Source of the DNA: Ekhidna sp051379705
GTDB lineage: Bacteria; Bacteroidota; Bacteroidia; Cytophagales; Cyclobacteriaceae
Length of the DNA: 64,000 bases
Assembly (NCBI RefSeq): GCF_051379705.1
Contig: NZ_CP179868.1
Span: forward strand, 3,348,001 to 3,412,000
Direction of reading: 5' to 3'
The translations under genes and the position numbers were made by a program. Below the pieces are notes generated by a model. That model saw nothing but the letters and a program-made list of their open reading frames with translations. It was not told the DNA's origin and searched no databases. The first letter of the stretch is position 1. Each line of letters begins with the position of its first letter. This document shows positions 1 through 7,274 of the stretch, in pieces.

Positions 1-526
1 TAGAGTTAATCCTTTATTTTACCCATTAAATACAAATGGCACAACAAAGCTTGCTCATCCTGATTGGGTTGCAGATGCAGAAGCTGGGGATACTAGATTA
101 AGTAAAGCCTCTCTTCGAACGGATCCTATTAGCACAGCTGGATTGACAGCCACTCATGATGCGTTTCGATATCAGACAAATACTGATCCTATTCCATTCA
201 TTCGAAATGAAGAATTAATCTTGATTAAAGCTGAGGCCTTGATTCAACAAAACACTGGAGCATCTTTAGCTGAGGCTGTTACATTGTTAGACTTGATTCG
301 TGTAAGTTCAGGAGGGCTAGCAGCTTATTCCGGAACTGTTGATCAGGCTTCACTTCTTGATGAAATGCTCAATCAAAGAAGATATTCTTTGTTTGATGAA
401 GGACATAGATGGGTAGATATGAGAAGATATGATAGACTTGATGAACTAACAATTGATAGGACTGGAGATTCTGTTATTGAGCAGCTTCCAAGACCATTTA
501 ATGAGGTTGGAGTTCAGGGAGGTTAA
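1..526 (+). CDS. SusD/RagB-family outer-membrane lipoprotein, C-terminal part
   Basis: The reading frame is open from the left edge, so the start and N-terminal lipobox lie outside the window. About 174 residues are visible. They include the stretch FIRNEELILIKAEALI, typical of the helical SusD C-terminal region, followed by a block rich in RR and W (NQRRYSLFDEGHRWVDMRRY) that is the usual family ending. SusD-like proteins sit on the outer membrane over a SusC TonB-dependent transporter and bind glycans or peptides; the partner susC would be expected upstream. Substrate cannot be told from this fragment. A strong hairpin ends the unit. Confidence 0.88.
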   Translation, partial: RVNPLFYPLNTNGTTKLAHPDWVADAEAGDTRLSKASLRTDPISTAGLTATHDAFRYQTNTDPIPFIRNEELILIKAEALIQQNTGASLAEAVTLLDLIRVSSGGLAAYSGTVDQASLLDEMLNQRRYSLFDEGHRWVDMRRYDRLDELTIDRTGDSVIEQLPRPFNEVGVQGG

Positions 527-546
527 TATTACCTTGTTGAAATAAC

Positions 547-577
547 AAAAACCCACTCAAAATGAGTGGGTTTTTTT
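547..577. terminator. Bidirectional Rho-independent terminator
   Basis: Arms ACCCACTCA (551-559) and TGAGTGGGT (563-571) with loop AAA, flanked by an A-run on the left and a T-run on the right. It lies between the convergent SusD-like and pirin genes and can serve both. Confidence 0.88.
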
Positions 578-602
578 ATGCTCTAAACCTTATTTAAAAA
601 AT

Positions 603-1310
603 TCAGTCCATTGGTACTTCGATGATAAGTACTTTTGAATCAGCGTGAGCTGTTATATCAATTCCATCGGTTTCATAAACTCCGATTGCATCTCTCTTCT
701 CTAAAGCTTTGTCTGCAATTTCCACTGCTCCTTCAATAACGAATATATATACTCCATTACCTTCTTTATTTATATCATATCGAATAGACTTTTGGGTTTC
801 AAGATTTGCGAGAGAGAACCAAGCATCCTGATTGATCCAAAGACTTCCGTCCTCATTTGGGGATACTACAGTTTGGAATGCGTTCTTTCTATCAGCCTCA
901 TCGAAGAGTTTTTGATCATATCTTGGTTTAATATTTTCTTCTTTTGGAAATACCCAAATCTGAAGAAAATTAACCTCGTCTGATTTACTGGCATTGTACT
1001 CTGAATGAGTCAGCCCGCTGCCTGCACTCATGATTTGTACTTCACCAGTTTGGATTACCTTTTCGGTGCCAGTACTATCCCGATGAGCAAGCGCACCAGT
1101 TAATGGAATGGATACTATTTCCATATTACTATGTGGATGGGTAGGAAATCCCGCTCCTCCTATCACGATATCATCATTTAGAACACGAAGCATTCCGAAA
1201 TTCACCCGATCCGGATCATAATACTGTCCAAAACTGAAAGTGTGTTTGCTGTTCAACCAATCGAAATTTGCTGAGCCTCGGCTATTTGCTTTGTGAATTA
1301 CATTTTTCAT
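603..1310 (-). CDS. Pirin family protein
   Basis: A 235-residue bicupin of usual pirin length. The N-terminal cupin has the family metal-site pattern: H58 and H60 in FPTHPH, H102 and E104 in GLTHSEYN. The opening HTFSFGQYYDPDRVNFG is also characteristic. Pirins are cytoplasmic iron-binding proteins; some members have quercetin dioxygenase activity, others act as redox-dependent cofactors, and the role here cannot be assigned. It starts at an ATG, is monocistronic, converges on the SusD-like gene across a shared terminator, and is divergent from the FKBP gene. Confidence 0.92.
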   Translation of the reverse strand: MKNVIHKANSRGSANFDWLNSKHTFSFGQYYDPDRVNFGMLRVLNDDIVIGGAGFPTHPHSNMEIVSIPLTGALAHRDSTGTEKVIQTGEVQIMSAGSGLTHSEYNASKSDEVNFLQIWVFPKEENIKPRYDQKLFDEADRKNAFQTVVSPNEDGSLWINQDAWFSLANLETQKSIRYDINKEGNGVYIFVIEGAVEIADKALEKRDAIGVYETDGIDITAHADSKVLIIEVPMD

Positions 1311-1441
1311 GTTTCCCTTTCTTTTTTAATTGCAATAATATACGTAAATACATTATATGTAGTTACATATATATTATCATAACTAAACCAACATCATAAT
1401 TTATTTACCTTTGCTTCATTATTTCACAAGAAAACATACAA

Positions 1442-1870
1442 ATGAAAGCTAAAGCTAACGACAAGGTAAAAGTGCATTACACAGGAAAACTTACATCTGG
1501 AGAAGTATTTGATTCTTCAGAAGGACGTGATCCGCTTGAGTTTACATTAGGAGGAGGTCAAATGATTAAAGGCTTTGACCATGCTGTCAATGGAATGGAG
1601 ATTAAGGAAAAGAAGACAGTAACTATTCCTTCTGCTGAAGCATATGGAGATCGGAGAGATGAGCTTATTCAGGAGGTGCCTAAGGATCAATTACCAGACG
1701 ATATGAAACCTGAAGTCGGACAAAAACTAGTCGCTACCAATGATCTTGGTCACCAGACTTATGTAAACGTAACAGCTGTTTCTGATTCGGTAATAACTGT
1801 AGATGCTAACCATGAGCTCGCAGGAAAAGATTTGGTATTTGATATTGAATTGGTTGAGATAGGACAATAG
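1442..1870 (+). CDS. FKBP-type peptidyl-prolyl isomerase, SlyD-like
   Basis: 142 residues. Residues 1-70 carry FKBP signatures (VHYTGKLTSGEVFDSS, then GGGQMIKGFDHAVNGM); an inserted IF-type flap (about 71-120) contains EVPKDQLPDD; the strand DLVFDIELVEI closes the FKBP fold. This is the SlyD/SlpA layout, giving proline isomerase plus chaperone activity. The long His/Cys-rich metal-binding tail of E. coli SlyD is absent. There is no signal peptide, so it is probably cytoplasmic. It starts at the first ATG and is followed by a clear terminator, so it is probably monocistronic. Confidence 0.9.
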   Translation: MKAKANDKVKVHYTGKLTSGEVFDSSEGRDPLEFTLGGGQMIKGFDHAVNGMEIKEKKTVTIPSAEAYGDRRDELIQEVPKDQLPDDMKPEVGQKLVATNDLGHQTYVNVTAVSDSVITVDANHELAGKDLVFDIELVEIGQ

Positions 1871-1892
1871 CTAGAAAATACTATTAGAAATA

Positions 1893-1917
1893 AAGGGCTC
1901 GTTGAGCCCTTTTTTTA
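1893..1917 (+). terminator. Rho-independent terminator of the FKBP gene
   Basis: AGGGCTC / GAGCCCT arms around GTT, followed directly by a T-run. It starts about 22 bases after the FKBP stop codon. Confidence 0.9.
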
Positions 1918-1988
1918 TGTCATATTTGTTGTAAATTCTGTTCAAACCTTTCCACAATTCCTGCGTAAATAGCGCAATTGAAAATTGC

Positions 1989-3812
1989 ATGAAAAAAATA
2001 TTTTTCCTTTTAGTTCTACTAATCAGCGCTCAAATATCCTTTGGACAATCTGAAAGTGATAGTACCGAGACTACAGAAGTGGAGCGGAAGCTTAATAGCC
2101 TCAATCAACAATTAAATACCTATGAGAGACTGCTGAAGCAAAGCAATCAAAAGCGCAAGCAAGATTCCTTAGCTCGAGTAGATCTGATGAAACGAATACA
2201 GTTACTTCAGGAAAATGATAAAGTAAGTCAGACATCATTGCGTCAGCAGATTAAAGAAATCGAAAGGCGTGATTCTCTGAGAAATACTCAACAAAAGCAG
2301 CGAATTTTGGAATTGAGATCCAGTACCAAAGGGTATAAAGTTGAACCATTTGGAGATTCTCTCTTTACTATTTTTACGAAGCTAGGTCCTGTTATGGCTG
2401 AAGATCGCGCATCCAATGTGATAGAGAAAATCGAGATCTTGGTAAGAGACGATTATTTCTTCGCCGATTCATTATTGATGGAGGAACATGAAGGGACGAT
2501 AGATATAATGTATAAAAATCTAATTGTAACAAGTATTTCAGATTGGGATGCATTATGGGTGGATGGAGAAAATAAGAATTCTTTAGCTAGTATTTATCAA
2601 GGCCTTATCTCAGAATATGTAATCTCGACAAGAAACCGGAGTACAGTTAAAAACATAGCCGCAAGAATTGGTTTGGTTTTTCTGATTTTGGGAGGGGTCT
2701 TATTGATCTTGTATTTCATTCGCAAATTGTCAAATGGCGTCCAAGGATGGATGGTACTAAACAAAGCCAAATTTTTCACAGGTTTCAAGATTCGAAACTT
2801 TGAGATGCTACCTCCATCACTGCACTTGGATGTTGCCATACGCTCAATATCAGTACTCAAATGGGGGTTCTACGCCCTCGTTTTCTATTTGTCTCTTCCG
2901 TTGATTTTTGGTCTTTTCCCTTTTACGAAAGGGTGGGCGCAGACATTGCTTGATTGGATATTAAGCCCGGCGAAAAATATATGGTTTAGCTTTTGGAGCT
3001 ACCTCCCTAATATCTTCACGATCGCAGTAATATATCTGATTACAAGCTACCTGGCGAAGTTCTTGAAGTTCATTGCCGTAGAGATTGAAAGCTCCAGACT
3101 ACATGTGCCTGGTTTCTTCCCTGATTGGGCAATGCCAACATATAGACTGGTCAAGTTTATGGTGTATGCTTTTATGATCGTAATGATTTATCCGTATTTG
3201 CCCGGATCTGATTCGGATATTTTTAAAGGAGTTTCCGTCTTTATTGGTTTAATAGTTTCGTTTGGATCTACCTCTGCAATTGCCAATGCTGTTGCTGGAC
3301 TTGTCATTACATATATGCGACCATTTAGAGTAGGAGATCGCGTCAAAATTGGTGATGTTACGGGCGAGATAGTTGAAAAATCTCTGTTGGTTACTAGAGT
3401 AAGAACTCCCAAAAATGAAGACATCACAGTACCTAACTCAGCAATACTTACGGGTCATACAGTGAACTATACAAGCAGTAGTAGGGAACTCGGACTTATT
3501 CTTCATACCTCTGTCACCATTGGATATGACGTGCCATGGCGCAAAGTACATGAGCTCTTAATAGAAGCAGCGGTGGCTACAGATGGAGTAAATATCAGCA
3601 AAGAACCTTTCGTTTTACAGACAAGTCTGGATGATTGGTATGTGTCGTATCAATTGAACGCATATACAGATATCCCAGAAAAAATGCCAAAAACGTATTC
3701 TGAGCTTCACGCCAATATTCAGGATAAATTCAATGATGCAGGTATCGAAATAATGTCACCTCATTACAGAGCTGTTCGCGATGGAAATCCCATTACCATT
3801 CCTCCAAAGTAG
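1989..3812 (+). CDS. MscS-family mechanosensitive channel with large periplasmic N-domain
   Basis: 607 residues. A signal peptide (1-20, ending SFGQ) is followed by a charged coiled-coil domain to about 105, a mixed region to 225, and then several membrane segments (near 228-246, 285-310, 333-352, 375-400, 412-440). The last is the pore helix region with small residues (GSTSAIANAVAGL near 425), followed by the canonical MscS beta-domain RPFRVGDRVKIGDVTGEI and a C-terminal alpha-beta domain. It is much longer than E. coli MscS (about 286), resembling large MscK/YbdG-type forms. Probable role: osmotic release valve in the inner membrane. It stands alone, 118 bases after the FKBP gene. Confidence 0.9.
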   Translation: MKKIFFLLVLLISAQISFGQSESDSTETTEVERKLNSLNQQLNTYERLLKQSNQKRKQDSLARVDLMKRIQLLQENDKVSQTSLRQQIKEIERRDSLRNTQQKQRILELRSSTKGYKVEPFGDSLFTIFTKLGPVMAEDRASNVIEKIEILVRDDYFFADSLLMEEHEGTIDIMYKNLIVTSISDWDALWVDGENKNSLASIYQGLISEYVISTRNRSTVKNIAARIGLVFLILGGVLLILYFIRKLSNGVQGWMVLNKAKFFTGFKIRNFEMLPPSLHLDVAIRSISVLKWGFYALVFYLSLPLIFGLFPFTKGWAQTLLDWILSPAKNIWFSFWSYLPNIFTIAVIYLITSYLAKFLKFIAVEIESSRLHVPGFFPDWAMPTYRLVKFMVYAFMIVMIYPYLPGSDSDIFKGVSVFIGLIVSFGSTSAIANAVAGLVITYMRPFRVGDRVKIGDVTGEIVEKSLLVTRVRTPKNEDITVPNSAILTGHTVNYTSSSRELGLILHTSVTIGYDVPWRKVHELLIEAAVATDGVNISKEPFVLQTSLDDWYVSYQLNAYTDIPEKMPKTYSELHANIQDKFNDAGIEIMSPHYRAVRDGNPITIPPK

Positions 3813-3878
3813 TACCTCACTTGGCAAAACTTAGATGCTATAAATTTTCGTTGTGGAAGTTGTTTTTGTACTAATTAA

Positions 3879-4036
3879 TTATTCTCTCATAGGATGGCTT
3901 TCAGGGAAGGTCATAACAATGCAAATGTCTTCTGTTGAATCCGCTATTACTAAAACCCGACTGCTTTCACCAATTCTTTCCTAGTTCGAGCTTCTGCATA
4001 ATTGGCGCTAGCAAGTGATGTATCATCATTTTTCAT
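3879..4036 (-). pseudogene. Possible frameshifted small ORF
   Basis: Two short leftward frames abut. One starts at an ATG at 4036, overlapping the end of the preceding gene, and reads 28 codons to a stop at 3950. The other is open from about 3980 to a stop at 3879 and gives a protein-like string (SRVLVIADSTEDICIVMTFP). A single-base shift near 3960 would join them into one ORF of about 55 codons. I recognise no family. It could be a decayed fourth gene of the operon to its right, or chance. Confidence 0.25.
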
Positions 4037-4661
4037 CTACTATCTCATCAATCTCTCTAATCATCTTGTCCAAAGCCATGGTGTACTCCACCGGACTAAC
4101 TGCTTGGTTTTCTAAAAGGCTATCCATTTCAATAAACACTTGCTTCTCAATTGCTAGGTTTTTCGGATTTTTATCCCAGTAAGGATTGTGAAAAAGCATC
4201 GCATTTTTAACATGAAGCCGAGCGTACTTTAGTGCCATATTTGCCTTATCTAATTGATTGGTTTCAGCATACATTTCTGCTATTTCCAATTCAGCATGGG
4301 CGAGGTTGTTCAGAGTAAATTCAAAGGCCAATCGTAACTCTTCAGAGTCAATTGAGTCTCTCAAAATGCTTTTGTGTACTTCTTCAAGTCGTTTGATTGC
4401 ATTTTCTAATTTCTCAAAACTTTCATCATCGACATCACTTTCAAGCTTCCATATTGATTGAATTGCTTGTTCCAAATTAAATGCACTCATGGAATGTCGG
4501 TCTTTTTGTTCGTAGTAATCTACAATACGCAGATACTCGTCTGGCATTACTGCTGAAGTATTTAGTGTCGGGTGATTAGGTTCTTGTTCCTGCCCAACAT
4601 AGTAGATGATTATAAATAAGGCTACAACACCTACGAAGATCCAAATGATTTGTTTTTTCAT
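4026..4661 (-). CDS. Membrane-anchored helical protein, third of three tandem paralogues
   Basis: 211 residues of unrecognised family. One N-terminal membrane anchor (residues 5-22), then an all-helical, charged domain that should face the periplasm. Visible signature blocks are HPTLN (30-34), FEFTLNNLAHAE (113-124), ARLHVKNA (147-154) and FIEMDSLL (176-183). The same blocks recur in order in the two upstream genes, so the three arose by tandem duplication. It closes the Crp-headed leftward operon, 4 bases after its neighbour. No catalytic motif is seen; a structural or binding role is possible but not shown. Confidence 0.8.
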   Translation of the reverse strand: MKKQIIWIFVGVVALFIIIYYVGQEQEPNHPTLNTSAVMPDEYLRIVDYYEQKDRHSMSAFNLEQAIQSIWKLESDVDDESFEKLENAIKRLEEVHKSILRDSIDSEELRLAFEFTLNNLAHAELEIAEMYAETNQLDKANMALKYARLHVKNAMLFHNPYWDKNPKNLAIEKQVFIEMDSLLENQAVSPVEYTMALDKMIREIDEIVDEK

Positions 4662-4665
4662 TTTA

Positions 4666-5286
4666 TTAGCTGTTTAGATTTGTTTTTATTTTTTGATTTC
4701 GAGAATCAAGCTCTCTTAATAGATTGAGATAATCGGAGTTAAAAATTGAATCTTTTTTCAGAAGATTATCAATCTGGATAATAATTGTAAGGGAAGAATC
4801 TAGTTCATCACTTAAAAAAATATTGTTATTTAGCAAATGAGACTTTGCAAATCGAAGGGCTTTTTTTGCGTTAAGCGATTCTAAATTATTAGTGTATTTC
4901 TGAGCTACTAAAATCTCAGCATAAGCCAGATTATTCATTGAATATGAAAAGACCTCAAATAACATTTCTCTTCCCAAAGAATCTTCCAAAATGAGCGTAT
5001 GAATTCGTTCCAGCTTAGTGGCAACATCTTCTGCTTTAATCGCGGCGATCCCTTCCACATCCTTTTCAATAATCCAGACGGCTTCTATGGCTTTTTCTAT
5101 ACTTTCCAAGCTTTTATCTTTCTCACTTCTCAGATAGTATTCGATTGAATTTATTAAATGTCTGTCTGGTAGTTCTGCGAACTCATTAAGCGTTGGATGA
5201 GTATTCTTCTTATTATGTTGGTCGGCCAGATACAATGTTGTCAAAAACACTGTAAGAGCTAATGATATGTAAAGAAGCTTTCTCAT
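4666..5286 (-). CDS. Membrane-anchored helical protein, second of three tandem paralogues
   Basis: 206 residues. N-terminal membrane segment (residues 4-21), then helices. It shares with the third paralogue the HPTLN motif at 30-34, the equivalent SYSMNNLAYAE block (114-124), the FAKSH block (146-150) and a QIDNLL block (171-176). It is the most diverged of the three: ARxHVKNA has become AKSHLLNN. It is 8 bases downstream of the first paralogue and 4 bases upstream of the third, so cotranscription is likely. Function unknown. Confidence 0.8.
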   Translation of the reverse strand: MRKLLYISLALTVFLTTLYLADQHNKKNTHPTLNEFAELPDRHLINSIEYYLRSEKDKSLESIEKAIEAVWIIEKDVEGIAAIKAEDVATKLERIHTLILEDSLGREMLFEVFSYSMNNLAYAEILVAQKYTNNLESLNAKKALRFAKSHLLNNNIFLSDELDSSLTIIIQIDNLLKKDSIFNSDYLNLLRELDSRNQKIKTNLNS

Positions 5287-5294
5287 TGGAATTA

Positions 5295-6059
5295 TTATTT
5301 TGAGCCTCTTTTTATATCTTCCATTAGTATGTCGAGTTCGTTGGATATTTTATTCAATCGACTGTCCATCTCTTGAATTGAAATAGAGTCTACTTTAATC
5401 AAACTGTCTATTTCTTTAAACACTTCTACCTCCAGATCAAAATGATGACCTTTATCAAATTGGATTGAGTAATCCAATAAAAAAGCATTCTTAACATGAA
5501 TCTGCGCCTGCTTCAAACTTAATTTTGTCAATTCTGTCTGATTACTTTTTAAAGCAGATTCGGATAGTTTTATTTCAGCTTTTGCAAGTGCATTGAGCGT
5601 GAAGTCAAAGGCACCGTAGACATCCTCACTTTTGAGGGAGTCTCCCATTATCTCTTTGTCTATTTTTTCGAGCTTTTGGATCGCCTCTTCAAGAATTTTT
5701 TTCTCACTTAAATTTGGATATTCTTCATATGATTTAACTGACTTAATAATTTCCTCTAGATGTACGATACTTCTGTGATGAAGAATTTTTAGCGCTGTGG
5801 AAGCCTCCGCTGTAAGACCTTCCATTTTATCCCATTTTTGAAGTTGATTAATGGATTCTAATGCCTTCTCTAGATGATAATTGTTTCTTGCAAACCGATC
5901 TTTATATACTTTTAAATTGTATGCCTGCTCATTTGTTAGTTCCTCTGTAACGGGTAAGACTGGCGTTTCTCTTTCTTGCGATGCATATAGTAGTATCAGT
6001 ATTACTACTAGCACCATTATTCCGATAGTTAAGGGCTTTTTCATTTTCTTATACTTCAT
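5295..6059 (-). CDS. Membrane-anchored helical protein, first of three tandem paralogues
   Basis: 254 residues. A basic start and membrane segment (about 9-26), then a long helical region. The family blocks are FDFTLNALAKAE (151-162), QAQIHVKNA (184-192) and FKEIDSLI (214-221). Compared with the other two it carries roughly 40 extra residues between about 75 and 120, rich in E and K and possibly an additional helical hairpin. The ATG at 6059 overlaps the end of the Crp-type gene by 11 bases; a second ATG at 6044 would begin 4 bases after it. Either way it is translationally close to the regulator. Function unknown. Confidence 0.8.
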   Translation of the reverse strand: MKYKKMKKPLTIGIMVLVVILILLYASQERETPVLPVTEELTNEQAYNLKVYKDRFARNNYHLEKALESINQLQKWDKMEGLTAEASTALKILHHRSIVHLEEIIKSVKSYEEYPNLSEKKILEEAIQKLEKIDKEIMGDSLKSEDVYGAFDFTLNALAKAEIKLSESALKSNQTELTKLSLKQAQIHVKNAFLLDYSIQFDKGHHFDLEVEVFKEIDSLIKVDSISIQEMDSRLNKISNELDILMEDIKRGSK

Positions 6060-6792
6060 CTAATTCGATTGCTTTTGATTTGATCTCTTCTTTTTCAAGA
6101 ATTTTAAAGAGTTCTCCGTGATTAGTGATGTGAATAGCCTTTGACTCTATGTTAATTATTCCTTTGTCCTTAAAATCTTTCAAAGACCTTCCAAGGCTTT
6201 CTCTGGTAGCTCCGATCAGGTTGGCAAGGTCGAAGCGGGTTAATCTGATGCCACCAATTGGGCCATCATATTTTTGATAGCGCTCCTCTATAATTAGCAG
6301 AAACACCGCTAAACGCACATTTTGTGTTTTTTGAGCTAGAATACCAATTGTATTTGCCAGTACACCAAATTCATGAGCCAGATTACGAACGAGGTTTTCT
6401 TTCAATACAGGAAAGTCTGCTAGTAGATTTAGAAAGTTTTCCTTACTAATAAAGTTGGCACTCGTATCCTCAATAGCTTCACAGGCATCTTGGTAGCGTT
6501 CTTCTGAGAGCAGCGCATGATACCCCAATAAATCCCCATTAGTATAGATGTAGAATATCTGCTCTTGTTCGTCAATTACCGTTTTAAACTTCTTTATTAG
6601 TCCCTGCTCAATCAAGAAAACTCCAGTAGGTATGCCGTCTTCATAAAAAAGCTTGCTCCCTTTCTTAAACCGGATAGGTTCAAATAATGATCGTACGTGG
6701 GTTTCTTCTTCTTTCGTTAGTCCATTAAATAGAAAATCAGATTTAAAATCAAATTGTTTTTTAAGCTCATCTAGTTTTAATTGATATTTCAT
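6049..6792 (-). CDS. Crp/Fnr-family transcription regulator
   Basis: From ATG 6792 the protein has 247 residues: cyclic-nucleotide-binding-like beta-roll (about 20-130), dimer helix (130-165), winged helix-turn-helix (180-225). The recognition helix ATRESLGRSLKDF has R197, E198 and R202 in the RE-x-x-x-R spacing of E. coli CRP, which reads TGTGA half-sites. The beta-roll lacks the RSA-type cAMP motif and there is no Fnr cysteine set, so the ligand is unknown. The frame could extend to 6816, but that start would lie inside the operator, so 6792 is preferred. First gene of the operon with the three paralogues and divergent from the dab operon. Confidence 0.9.
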   Translation of the reverse strand: MKYQLKLDELKKQFDFKSDFLFNGLTKEEETHVRSLFEPIRFKKGSKLFYEDGIPTGVFLIEQGLIKKFKTVIDEQEQIFYIYTNGDLLGYHALLSEERYQDACEAIEDTSANFISKENFLNLLADFPVLKENLVRNLAHEFGVLANTIGILAQKTQNVRLAVFLLIIEERYQKYDGPIGGIRLTRFDLANLIGATRESLGRSLKDFKDKGIINIESKAIHITNHGELFKILEKEEIKSKAIELDEV

Positions 6793-6798
6793 ATATTC

Positions 6799-6820
6799 AA
6801 ATGTAATAAATATCACATTT
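6799..6820. promoter_or_regulatory. CRP-type operator palindrome
   Basis: AAATGTAA, then six bases less two inner positions of symmetry, then TCACATTT: the core is TGTAA-N6-TCACA (6802-6817), one mismatch from TGTGA-N6-TCACA, with the AAA/TTT flanks also symmetric. It lies 7 bases ahead of the regulator's ATG and between the two divergent operons. The regulator's CRP-like recognition helix fits this sequence, so autoregulation and control of the dab operon are likely (inference). Confidence 0.75.
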
Positions 6821-6834
6821 AAAAATGTATTTAG

Positions 6835-6869
6835 TTTGTTTTTTTATAACTTATGTATTTATATATTTG
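6835..6869 (+). promoter_or_regulatory. Candidate Bacteroidota promoter for the dab operon
   Basis: TTTG at 6835-6838 and TATATTTG at 6862-6869 match the -33 TTTG and -7 TAnnTTTG boxes, with 23 bases between, slightly wide. The leader would be very short because the first ATG is at 6883. The centre of the operator would be about 65 bases upstream of the transcription start. Confidence 0.45.
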
Positions 6870-6882
6870 AGGTGTTAATCAC

Positions 6883-7194
6883 ATGAAAAATCTGATTTTA
6901 CATACTGTAGCAATTATTTTACTCTTAGCAGTTGGGTCATCTAGCTTAACATATGACCATTTGCTGGGAGAAAAAGAGCGGTATGAAATAGAAGACAGCC
7001 TTGAAGAACTGAAAGAAGGCAAGCCTTTTCATGATTTACTATACGGCCTAAATGATGCTCATCCATCGGAATGGGAATTGTTATTAACAGAATGGTCGCT
7101 ATTAGGAAATAACAACTGCAATTCCTCTCACACACTATTACAACAAGCCGAGGGTAAGTACATCCTGTACTGTAATCTCAAACTCTGCTGTTAA
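6883..7194 (+). CDS. Small exported or membrane-anchored protein, unknown
   Basis: 103 residues. A hydrophobic N-terminus (about 5-24) acts as signal peptide or anchor, followed by an acidic, helical stretch (EKERYEIEDSLEELKEGK) and a C-terminus ending with CNLKLCC. Four cysteines in the last 25 residues suggest a disulfide or metal site in the envelope. It is the first gene of the rightward dab operon, 80 bases ahead of dabA, and lies directly downstream of the CRP-type operator. I recognise no family. The frame is supported by its signal peptide and position rather than homology. Confidence 0.6.
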   Translation: MKNLILHTVAIILLLAVGSSSLTYDHLLGEKERYEIEDSLEELKEGKPFHDLLYGLNDAHPSEWELLLTEWSLLGNNNCNSSHTLLQQAEGKYILYCNLKLCC

Positions 7195-7221
7195 TATTAC
7201 TGACCAGCTATGCTCACACAA

Positions 7222-7235
7222 GGTGGAACCCCACC
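7222..7235 (+). other. Short hairpin in the leader of dabA
   Basis: GGTGG-AACC-CCACC, a GC-rich 5-bp stem about 40 bases before the dabA ATG. No T-run follows, so it is not a terminator; it could stabilise a processed messenger end. Confidence 0.3.
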
Positions 7236-7274
7236 ATTCTAGTCAAAGCTTAATTCAGTTTTATTAATATCATT

